Part shown: positions 10,673 through 22,600 of the stretch, piece after piece
How positions within the stretch are numbered: the first letter of the stretch is position 1
Layout of the letters: every line of letters starts with the position of its first letter
Assembly (NCBI GenBank): GCA_963978905.1
Contig: OZ022259.1
Span: 13,640,001 to 13,704,000, forward strand
Direction of reading: 5' to 3'
Length of the DNA: 64,000 nucleotides
From: Trichostrongylus colubriformis
Taxonomy: Eukaryota; Nematoda; Chromadorea; Rhabditida; Trichostrongylidae
Made by a program: the position numbers and the translations under genes
The notes under the pieces: generated by a model
Told to the model about the DNA's origin: nothing
The model's database searches: none
Seen by the model: only the letters and a program-made list of their open reading frames with translations

Positions 10673-13600
10673 ATGCTCTACTTGGTATGCCTATTAGCCT
10701 CGTTGCTTATCTCACTGGTCAATGCGGATCTATTCACCTCCGTTGCTGACATGCAGGGGCTGCTCGATTCCGAAAAATCTATTCCGTCCCTGCTCTACAA
10801 CTACATTGAGAACGAAAAAAGTCGACTTGATGAACTCAGAAAGTAAGACTTTTCAGAAGTGGTGGAAAAAACTAGCCTTACAATGCACACAAATTCAGGT
10901 TAGCAGAGGTGTACACGGCACGAAATGAGCAATCTCTCGAAACTGGCATTACGGATATCTCCAATCCAATCAATGCCTTTTTACTCATCAAGCAGAAGGT
11001 TGGTTTCTGCAGTTGTACTACTCTTGAGCTGAGGCTCATGGCGAGTGCTGATATTACAGATCTTCGATTGGAAAGCTATCGAGCATAAGATGATGTCAAA
11101 CAAGGCTGGTTCATTCATCGAACGTATGAGTGATATGAACTATGGGATCCGCTTTCCAACAGAGGTTAGTCAATAAGTCACTTCTGCTATTTGGGTACAA
11201 TACCGCTACCATCCATGGTAAATCGGCACAAAAAAAAGGGAAACCCCATTATTCCTTCGTTTTTTTGCGATAACTCTCTTCAAAGTTTTCCAAATAACTT
11301 GAAAAAGATACCAGTAGAAAGCTCTGCTCCGGGCGATTGTGAGTGTCTGTGAAACCTTCATTTTCCTCTTTTCCTAGGCATAATTTTCGAGATTTTTGCA
11401 AATTTTGCCTCAATGTACCACGGGCGATTCTCGTCGACACTGCGGAGTCGTGTGACCCTCCACTTCGACTGTGACTTTCAAAACAGAAGCTCCACATCCG
11501 AAAATACCCTCGTATTTGAGGAGAACATGAAGCCATGATTATTTTGGTATCTCGCTTGTTAGGATATAGCAGCGAAGAGCTGAAAATTGCAACTGGGAAA
11601 TTTTTCCAAGTTTGGGATGTGTCCATAGTTCTGCTTTTTCAAGGGGATCACGTTGCTACAAATGCATAAGGAAGTAGTGATGACATATTCTGCTAGTTTT
11701 CGAAATGCCTTTTCTTGGTGAAAATACGGCTTTTTTTGAATTTAAACAATCGACCACGGACAGTATTTAAAAAATACAATCTCGTCAAAATCCAACTCCG
11801 ACCACTCGTGACTACTAGGATAGACACACCCTATGAAAGGAAAAGTGTCGTTAATGCTCCATGCGCTATGGATATTATTCAGATTTCGTCGTTTCAAAGT
11901 AAAAAAATGTGGGTTTACAATGGAAATGAACGTTTTTGAATCGAAATTTGATAAATCATTCCCAACACCGCACACGCTGCCATCAAATATTTTGGAGTAC
12001 CAACTATTATGTGTGTGACTCTCGGTTTTCATGACCATCAAATTGTTTCGACTCGATTCCCGTGCTAATTGACTGTCGACCTAAGTCAACCTCTCGCAAT
12101 CGATCTCATTAGCCCACCACGTGTGGGCCGGCCACGAACCTTTTGAGAAAGGGTTTCATCATTCCGTTTTGAATGCATACAAGTAAGCTCTAACGATGCA
12201 TTGCTATCGTTGCTATGGACATGAACTTTTGTGTGCCTCGATACTCCTCTTCACACATCTTCATTTTCACTAAAACCGCGTGCTGTTGCTGTCCCCATCT
12301 TGCAACCAGGGGAGGTGAGTTCAATGGAAACCGTCAAATCAGCACGAACAAAGATGTTACAATAAGACGGATAATCGGAGGAGTTTCCTTTTTTTTTTGT
12401 GTGGATTCACCATGAATTAGTAGCGGTACTGTACGCTCCTGTCAGGGGTTAGGAACGCTTAAAAAAAGAGCATTCACCTTCAATAATTTTCTTTTCGGGA
12501 AGCATGGTGGTAGCAGATGAATATGTTGGCTTGAATCGTCATTTTGGGGGACCAGACGATGTCATGGTTTCCGTTTTCATCCTCTCAGATGAGTTTGGCA
12601 CCGATTCATCTATCTAGGAGGAATGGAAGACTTGCGGCTTATTGTCGCACAGTCACAATGGGAACTACAACGTTTGTCATTCCATCTCCTCAACCTCGAG
12701 GGCCTCTGTCTCTCTCCGGCATTTTTCTTGTGCACATTAATCGGTCTTATTGAAAGGGAAATATGCGAAGGTTGGCGTATGCAATGAAAATTCATTCCGA
12801 ACACAAATACGAACCCATTTTCGTGTGAAAGAATTTCCCATGGTTGTCAGTAGTAAATGTGCACAACAAGCTCTTCTCTAACAATGTTGTTGTAAAGTTG
12901 CCATGTTTTATAAAATAGCTTCTTCTTAGAAAACGTTGCAAAAGTTGTAAAGCGTGTTGTGATGGGTTCTTTCCGTTATACGCCCTTTCCTTCTACCGTT
13001 TCCCGTCCTCAAACTCGTGAATCCCTGAACACTGTAATGAAAACTGTAAGCTCTTGAGTAGGTTTTGCAAGTGTTTTTTCGAACTTGTTCGGTAAAATTC
13101 CAGGTCATCATTTACCCACACCGTTGAACTCTTTGAGCTGAGTCAAGTTCTCGATTAGTTAGAAATTTGCACTCTGTGGTAATTTGACACGGCGAACACG
13201 TGCATCGCATTCGTTTGGAACTACCTTAGTAAAAATGATGATTTATGCTGTTTAAAAGGCGACTAGGCGCCGCCTTTTAAACAGCATAAATCATCATTTT
13301 TAGTCAAAATGAATATATCAATGCTAGTAGGCTATAAACGAATATCACCACAAAGCCGTTATCCTACCACACCTCTTCAGGCAACTGGGTTAGTGTTCAT
13401 TCGTAATACCAAGTTATTTAGCCTCAATGTAATACGTTTTTCTCCTACTCGGGTGGGTTTGCACCTAGAGAGGCGACCTTTTGGGTCAACGGATTAAACT
13501 ACTCCAGAAGACTAGTTTCCGGGATGTGGATCGAAAATTACACCTCATTCATAACAAATTCGCAAAGCTGGGATTGTAATAGATTAATGCCGCAAAAATC

Positions 13601-16600
13601 AAAAAAATCGTGAAACTTAAGTACAACAGGAAAGATTCCAGTATTGTTATAAGCCAAAAAGTATGCTTCTTTATTCGCTGGGCTTCATAGTCATGGAGAG
13701 TCATCGGATAATACCACATAATTTCACATTTAGGAGGACCTCACTGGAGCGGCCATCGGCTTGCTGAGACTTCAAGACACTTATCGGCTTGACACGAGAG
13801 ATCTTGCTGATGGACGTATCTACAAAGATCAAGGAAATTATACATTCGATGGTTAGTATGTGATAATATGAAGAAAACAAGCCCTGTGCATGGTATTGTG
13901 ACAACTCGGGTCCGATCTCTGCAGGGTTGGGGTTATACAGGGTAATCCATATAGAAAGAACAAGGTTTTTACGGTGTAATTTTTCCTTAAGTGGAAGTAA
14001 TCTCGAGTACTTCTGTGCAAACTTAACGTGAACCTTCACTCAACACAGTCAGCGGTATAGGGTGTGTGCAGATATGACAGCGAATCCCTTCGCGGCGTTT
14101 CACTCGCGGCACCGCCAGTACGACTTGCGAATCGATTGCTCTTTCGAACCCGGCAGAGCGAGGCTGCGTCACATCTGCGCTTCCACCCATGCCACACTGC
14201 CTCGCTTCAAGGCTGCCAAGCCCTGTCACTGGCACTCGCACCCGCCACGCCGCTCGCCACTGACGTCCACGCTATTTGCTGTCATATCTGCACACACCCA
14301 GCGGTATACAGTAGCGCTCAAAAGTCTTCGGCCAAAACTTTTTTGTCTTAACTTTTTTCTACTTGACCAAATTTGACAAAATTTTAATGTGTGCTGCCTG
14401 AACCTATTGTCAACACTTCCTTCTACTTGAGTGCCGCCTGACTCTTTTCATGGTTTTTTACAAGAATTTACTACAAGACCACCCAAAAAAAGTAAAAGGC
14501 TTGGTCAAGAAAAACGGCTTTCTTTACAAAAACAAAACGAGCAAGCCTCAAAGAACATTATTATTTTGTAGAAAGACCACGACTTTTGTTGACAGCGGCA
14601 CAGCGGAACGGCATAGCGATGGCACACCAAAAACAAAAAATTGCATATAACCACGTAACCTACACCGTCGAGCGCCAAAATAGTATATTTAGTATGCAGT
14701 GTCTTCTTCTTCAGCGTCGATCCCGCTCTGTTGCAGGGTCCGCATATCTGGACTTCCGTCTCCATTCCTCTCGATTTGTTGCGTCACCTGGATGAAGGCC
14801 GCGTTTCTTCATGTCTTGATGAAGGGTATCGGCCCATCGCTGTCTCGGTCTTCCTCTCGGCCTCTTGCCTATCACCTCCGTTTCGTATCCAATACGGGCG
14901 ACGCTCTCAACATTAGCTCTAAGTACGTGGCCGAACCATCGAAGTCTTCTCTCCCGCATCTTCTCGTCGATGGGAGCGATGCCATATCGCCTTCGGATAT
15001 CCACGTTGGTCACTTTGTCAAGTCTCGTGAGACCGGAGATCCAGCGCAGCATTTTCGTTTCCATAGTTCCGAGCTTTCGCTCCGTCTCTTTCGTTGCCGG
15101 CCAGGTTTCCGAGGCGTAGAGGGCGACAGGTCTTACGATTGTGCGATACACTTTTGACTTAAGCCTGTCGCCGATCTTACGGTCGCATAGGACTCCCGTT
15201 GTCGTTTTCCACTTTTTCCAAGCGGCGCTGATGCGTGAAGTGGCCTCGTGCCGAAGGTTTCCGTCTTCGCTCACTGTTGAGCCCAGGTATTTGAAGTGGC
15301 TGGCGCGAGGCATCATCTCGCCACTGATTTGGATGGAGCCAGCTTCTGCAGTATCCGTCGTCAGGTACTCCGTCTTCTTGATGTTAAGTCGGAGACCGTA
15401 TCGTGCCAAGCGGTCTTTCCATCTCTGAACTTGCCGCTGCAGCTCCATCTTCGTCTCTGCTGCCAACATCACATCGTCTGCGTAAAGCAGCGTCCACGGG
15501 ATGGGTTGCTGCAGGTCACGGGTGATCGCGTCCATCACGATTATGAAGAGAAGAGGGGACAGGGCGGAGCCTTGGTGAACACCAACGCTGATGCAGAAAT
15601 CTTTCGATGTCCCGGCAGCTGTACGAACTCTACTTTTCGTGTTGACGTAGAGGAGCTGAACCCATCGGACGATATGCTCTGGAACTCCATGTATTCTCAG
15701 TGAAAACCAGATGAGTTCGTAGGGGACTCGATCGAACGCTTTCTCGAGATCGAGGAAAGCCAAGTGAAGAGGTTTCCCTTTCTCACGATGCTTTTCCATG
15801 AGGAGCCGCACTGCATGGATGGCATCAACTGTGCCGCAGTTCTTGACGAAACCGCACTGGTTGATGCTGATGTTGATTATACCTCGAATCCGTGCGTCTA
15901 CAATTCGCTCGAAAATTTTCATCGTGTGGGCGAGTAGTCGGATTGGGCGGTAGTTACTGCAGTCGGCCGGACTTCCTTTCTTCTTCCATATCGGTATCGT
16001 GACGCTGTTGCTCCACTCGGCCGGCGCACGGTTCTGCTCCACGATTTTGTTGAAGAAGTCCGCGAGCCACGGAGCAGGGTTCCAGCTGCTCTCCTTCCAC
16101 ACCTCCGCGGCAATGTCGTCGGGGCCGCTCGCCTTCCCAGCTTTCATAGCCTTCAGTGCTGTCGCCACCTCTGATGATGTGATCCTCTGCACGGGCCCGT
16201 GGGTAGGTTCAATGGTCGGTAGCGGTGGATGCGGGAACTCTTGCGTTGAGATGCCCTCAAAATATGCTCGCCATCTCTCAAGGACACTTCTTTTGTCCGT
16301 AAGCAGAGTGCCGTTCGTGTCATTGATACCGAAAAACTTTTCAATGTCCTCCGTTTTCTGGCGTCTTGCGCGGATGAGACGGTAGACGTCTCTCTCGCCC
16401 TGCCATGTGTTCAATTTGTCGTAAAGCTCTTTCTCCTTGTCGGCCTTCGCTGCTGCCACTGTCGGGAGATCAGCCGGGTTTCGTGTGACAAGGTAAGCAT
16501 GGTACAGTCTCTTCTTCTCTCGTACCGCCTTCTTTACGTCGTCGGTCCATACCCACGTTTTCTTGTCTATGAAGCGTCTACCCGGCTTTGTTGTCCCAAG

Positions 16601-19600
16601 TTCACCACATATAACGTTGCTGATTGCCGCGGTGGCCAGCTTCCACGTCTCGTCGATATCGTTTGTGACTGGTGGGAGGTGGATAAGAGGGATGACATAA
16701 TCCTTCTTCTCTGTCCACTTCCACCACTTCACTCTTGCAGCTCCTGTCCTCTCCACGCGTCCTGCCCTTGGAGGGGCGACGGCCATGTCGACGACGAGTG
16801 GTCTATGCTGAGTCGCAACAGTTTCATGGGGTAGGACCTTCGCGTCGTGGACCAAACGAGCGTGTCGGCGACGGATAAGGACGAAATCGATCTGCGTCGA
16901 ACAGCCTCCACTATAGTACGTTGCGAGGTGGGTTGACCGTTTCATGAAAAACGTGTTGACGATAATGAGTTCGTTTGCTTCCGCGTATTCAAGAATGCGG
17001 TCGCCATCCTCGTTTCGTATTCCGTATCCGTATCCTCCGTGTGCTCGATGGCCATCACTGGTAGAACCGACGTGTCCATTCAGGTCCCCCAACACAATGA
17101 GCGTCTCCTCCTCCGGAACGTCGTTCGTCTTCGCATCGAGCAGCTCCCAGAAAGCGTCTTTAATGACATCGCTACATCCAGACTGTGGGGCATAGGCAGA
17201 GAAGATGTGCAGACGAGTGTTATTGACGATAACAACGATCTTCATAAGGCGGTCATCGAATCGGCAGACTTCAGCGACGGCATCTCGGTACCTCTCGGAG
17301 ACGATAACACCAACGCCATTGCGCGTGCGTGTGCTTCCGAAGTAGATGATCTTGAAGCCTTCGCCGATGTCACGCGACTTGCATCCGCTCCATCTTGTCT
17401 CCTGCACTGCACACACATCAATTCTTCGCCGCTTGAGAGCATCCGCAACCTCAGCGCCTCTTCCCGTCATGCTGCCGATGTTGAGCGTCGCGAAGCGGGT
17501 GTGGTGGGCTTGCTTGTTTAATCGACGCCGCCCTTGCGTCGACACCCCTAACTGATTTGACACGACAGCCGGGTCCCGCTGTCGAGCGTCGCTTCCCGGG
17601 AACGCCGTAGCTCTTCTCGAAACTCTTGGAGACATCGTCCATGTTGATGCAACATTTTGTCCATCAGCCGGCCTGTCGCCTGGGCCTGTCGCCGGAAATC
17701 GTGTGTTGTCCGTGTTCAGCTCGGCTCTTCCGGTGGGAAGAGCAGTTTCCAGTGGCACCACGGGGAGGAACGGACATCGCCACTATTTAGTATGCAGTGT
17801 CTCCAAGTACAAAATACCAAAATTTCTCTTAGATCGGTGCAGTTGCAAAGAAGTTACAAGTGAAAAACCCCAGGTGAAAGACCATTTCGCCAAAGACTTT
17901 TGAGCGCTACTGTATACAGGGGGGGGGGGGTGCCAAAAAAAAAAAAGTAATTTTGTCTCCTCCACTTTCGACCCCATTTAGCCAAACTACAGTAAATTCT
18001 ATTGAGGTATTCTCATCTCCAGAATCGAGAGCAGACCTAACTCTATCACTATACTACGTGGCAGCCTCCTGCACGAGCAGGAACGGGAGCAAGGAAAGAC
18101 TGAACTAGATGTATCACCTCAACTGGGCAAAATCCGAAATTTCTTCGCCCTCTTTCACAACCTTGCTGACGTCCGTTCAATCTGGGTACCTAAGGGGATT
18201 CATACCGGATGGTGTTCTTTAACACTGCTTTTTTCCCAGGTTCCCAGCGCCCTTCGTTTCCATGAGCCAAAACGCTCCCCTACCACTGAAACCCCTCCTC
18301 AGGCGGATTTGAGGCATGAAAATGATACTTTGGATCATAGCAGCATTGTCCAAGCAGCAGGGGCTCTGTGACTTCCAAGAACCGAAGGGCCAACCCTCAG
18401 AAAGCTTCCCACAAAAGACCTACCACGGAGCTTGGCTCCACTGTTTTTAGCGAATTTTTAAATGTAGGTACTCCGAAGCCCGACTGCGCCGAATGAAACC
18501 TCCATATTTTATGAACATGAACGTGAGGAGCCACAGCTTGTTCCTGCTTTTAGAGGAACATTTCGGGAATGTTTTGCCCCAATACCTTTATCTCTTTCGT
18601 TTCCCTACGTTTTGTAAAATTGGCAGATGTGAGCCGTGGGCAAAATTACTTTTTTTTTTGGCACCCCCTGTATTAGATCAGTTGGCTGGCGCCATCACTG
18701 TGCGCGAAACACCATGTGCATCAGTAGGTTGGTCGAAACTACTACTTTTGTTGAGGATAGAATATTTCAGTACAGTACACGCTCCCGCACCGTGGGAAGA
18801 GCTCGATTTGGTGCATGGGTGCTCCTTACTTCTTCCCATACCCCACTCATCCCAAACTTGTCCTCATCTCCACAGATCGTTTTTCATGTAACGTCTAACC
18901 TCCACACACCACCACAAGGGCCTCACTCACTGTGGCCAGGATTCTTTCTTCTTCTTCAGAAACTCATCGCTGTCCTAAATCCATCTTCTCTCCACGTTTG
19001 GGTTTATTGGAACCAAATTTGCAAATTTCGGTCCAAATACGGAACATTCCACGGCACGCCATCCACCATGGGCGGAGCTGAACGTGGTCCATGTGTGGTC
19101 TTTTTTCTTGTCCAATGCCCTATCCATTCCATACTTGTCCCTATCCCCACAGGTCTTTTCATGTAACGCCCAAGCTCCGCCTACTGAGCCTACTAGTCGT
19201 TCACGCCTCGCCCCTCGTGGGCGGAGCTTAGCAGGGTCCCTGTGCTTCTTGTCGCATGTCTTACCCATACCACACTTATCCCCATTTCCACAGGTCGTTT
19301 TCATATATTACCTAATTTCATGACATACGGACGGAGGGACGTAAAGACAGACGAAGCACTTCATGTTTAGTAGGGTAGGGTTGTGCTGAGGGCCTCATAG
19401 CACTCTGCTGTATAATTCTTCACTTTGTTGTACCTCCGAAGCTTCCAGCTATCTCTTACTATTCCCCTTTCAGTACCGGGTAAATTGTAAGCTGTTCAAC
19501 CTCTGACGAAGAGCGATATTTATTAAGGAAATTCTGGTCTTGTTCGGTCACAGATTAGCAGTTTGGCTGGGTCTTGAACTGCTATACGAACTTTGAGCTA

Positions 19601-22600
19601 TGAAGCGTGGTGGTTATATCGTAAAGGCACCCCATTAAACCTTAATCGACCGAACCCTTGTGAAACTTGAATAGCCCAAAAGAGATAGGGTGTATTACAC
19701 AATTTGTTGCACGATTTATGGGTCACCCTGTATTATAAAAAAAGCGAATATATTCGTGAACAAGTCCACGCCCTCCATAAATCCATTTTGCTTGTCTGAT
19801 CGACTGTTTATGTTGTGCACTGAAACTTTAATGTTCTATGCAATATGTTCGTATATTCAGTTTTTCAGTGATTACATAAGATGTGATACATTGGAGGGTT
19901 TTGTTCACAGATGAGGTCAATTTTTCAACCCTTTGTTCCAGCCGGAGATTGCTTTGAAGTCGGCAAAGCAGCATACAACGATGGTGACTACTATCATACG
20001 ATCATTTGGATGGAGGAGGCAAAGAGACGACTTGAAAATGAAGAAGAACCGACAGCAGAACTCAGCCAGGTACGTTCTTCATGCTGACAGCTGTTGCTAA
20101 TGCACTAATTCGCATACGTGGTTCAGATTCTCGAATACCTCTCATTCTCGCTCTATAAACAGGGAAATCTCAAACACGCCCTAAAACTGGTTGAGGAGCT
20201 TTACAAAATCGGTGAGTTTTCTTCGAGCGTCTGGATTATGGCCCGCTTCCTAAGGAAATCGTCCACGGAAAATGAGTTTTTCTGTTACCCGTATATTTAT
20301 GTTGTATTTACCGAATAAGGGCCGCATGCAAAGTTTCAGGCGAAAAAAGAAAATTGGGCTAAGATACAGCACCACAAGGTCTCGGCCGGCTGGGCGGGGC
20401 CTCCGAGTAAAACCCCGACCCCGTCCCGTAGTCCGCTGCGGTCGGAGGCGCATTGTATAATAGGAATAGAAAGGTACGTGAACAGTCCCACTCTTTCTTT
20501 CCAGCGGCGGCGCGACGGGACGGGGCTTCTACTCAGAGGCCCCGCCCACCCGGCCGAGAGATCGGGGAGCAGCATCTTAGCCCGATTCTGACTTTTTTGC
20601 GTGAAACTTTTCATGCGGCTCTTATTAGGCAAATACAACATAAATATATGGGTAACAGAAGAACTCTTTTTTCCGTGAACGATTCCTTTGAGGTATTAAG
20701 GCACCGCAGGCGGGCGGGTACTTTTTCATTGGTGGAAGAGATACTCTGCACTGTCACGAGGTGGGCAGGTCTTTAATCCCTAATGGCTGGGGGGATTTGG
20801 GGAAGTTTAAATGACATCCCACTAATTTTATAAAAACCCTGCCTCCTAATAACGTCGTAGTACGAAGCAGGATACTTTTGGATTCTTGAAGGTTTTGTGG
20901 TCGATTTTCAATGACCATACCTCGTGAAACCTTCATTTCTTTTGCTGATAAAATATGTCGCGTGCTAAAGTTCTCCTTTTTTTTCAGAGCCCACTCATCC
21001 AAGAGCAAAAGGCAATATCAAATGGTATGAAGATCTGTTAGCTCAAGAAGGTGTAAAGAAATCTGAAATGCGAAGGTGAGTGCTCAGATACATGCCTGTG
21101 GACAGCTTTCAAAGAAGTAATTGCATTCTTCCGTAGGATCCTAGAACCGATAAGAAACGAGCGACCAATCAGTGTCCTTGGCAATGAGGAGCGAACGATC
21201 TACGAGGCTCTTTGCAGAAATGAAGTGCCTGTGGTTTGTGGTTTTTCGCTTTCCTTTGTTACCTCAAGTAGCTTTAATCCGTTTAAAATTGGAGTTATTT
21301 CAGAGCGTGAAAGATATCTCGAAGCTGTACTGCTACTACAAACGAGACAGACCGTTCCTGGTGTACGCCCCGATTAAGGTGAGCGTTCTGAAGTAGGCGT
21401 CAGGACTTTCCAATTAGGTCACCGCGTCACGCTGATTGCGTCATCGCGTGCATAAATTCTTTGCTGGTCCCGTCATGAGTGAGCGGCCTGCTAGAGAGAC
21501 GCATGAGCTGGTATGATAAGGCATCAACACTCAGTAGTGAGACTTCCCATTTTGGCTAACCAGGAGAGCGAACTTTTTGTAAATAAGTGTACTACAAAAA
21601 CTTGCACTCTCGATGGGATATCCGAGCGACGATCGGCGAGTTCCAAATGTGGCAATGAAATTCAGAAGGCAGGTGGATGGGTCATAGAGCACTCGCATCA
21701 CTACGAAATCCCTCCTACCACACTTGTGTGTGTGACATATTCGTGCGGTGCGCTGGTTGAGCTAAAGCCAGGGTATTCCGGCAGTCGGAAATTCTTCGAC
21801 AGGGTGGGGTCGTATTTGACGGGTGGTATGGAGGTGGTCGGTATAGCAGAAGTCGGCAATGGTACCAGGCGGATGATAAGCGAGCGTGCCAATGTGCGAT
21901 TCTTTTTGGCTGATTATAGCAGGAGAGGGTTCGTGCTAGGCGCTTGAAGACGATATGAATCACCCGAATTGATTGCCCTAAAACGGGTTTGCACTTCCAG
22001 GCACTTACAATTCTTAACGTGCACATTCTCAGGTCGAAATCAAGCGATTCAATCCATTGGCCGTCCTTTTCAAAGAGGTGATCAGTGATGATGAAATCGA
22101 AGTGATTCAAGAATTGGCTAAACCCAAGGTTAGTGAATTATTATTCATTTTTCCGACAAGTGACTTTTTTTGAACAACGTTCAGCTTGCCCGTGCCACTG
22201 TCCACGACGCTGCTTCGGGAACACTCGTCACTGCCACATACAGAATCAGCAAAAGGTTCGTTCGTGATTCATATTTTGTCATCAGCTAGGAATTTCAAGA
22301 GGAATTGAGCGATTTCAGTGCATGGTTGAAAGGATGGGAACATGAGGTTGTGGAACGAGTAAACAAACGCCTCGATTACATGACCAACCTTGAAATGGAA
22401 ACCGCTGAAGAGTTACAGGTGAGCGGCGCTTCCAGCCGGAAGAGGATTGTTCTTTCTCAACTTGCCACTCTAGATTGCTAACTATGGTATTGGTGGTCAC
22501 TACGATCCTCATTTCGACCACGCAAGGAAGGAAGAGACGAAATCGTTCGAATCGTTGGGAACTGGTAATAGAATCGCTACTGTGCTGTTCTACGTGAGTT

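Larger units (their letters stand above)
14309..17912. mobile_element. Tc1/mariner-like TIR element split by the RTE
   Basis: Ends are an inverted pair starting CAGTAGCGCTCAAAAGTCTT at 14309 and its complement ending at 17912, flanked by TA on both sides, as expected of Tc1/mariner insertions. Without the RTE and one target duplication it is only about 0.5 kb and shows no transposase, so it is a non-autonomous (MITE-like) element. It directly abuts the element ending at 14299 on its left and the one starting at 17917 on its right. Confidence 0.75.

Noticed and set aside
11249..11626. 125-codon minus-strand frame in intron 3 of P4H copy 1
   Set aside because: No domain recognised and no counterpart in copies 2 and 3.
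14699..17863. Numerous plus-strand frames of 60-160 codons across 14.7-17.9 kb
   Set aside because: They are antisense or out-of-frame readings of the intact minus-strand RTE ORF.
21513..21947. 144-codon forward frame in intron 9 of P4H copy 1
   Set aside because: No recognisable domain, and it lies between two well-supported exons whose phases join without it.
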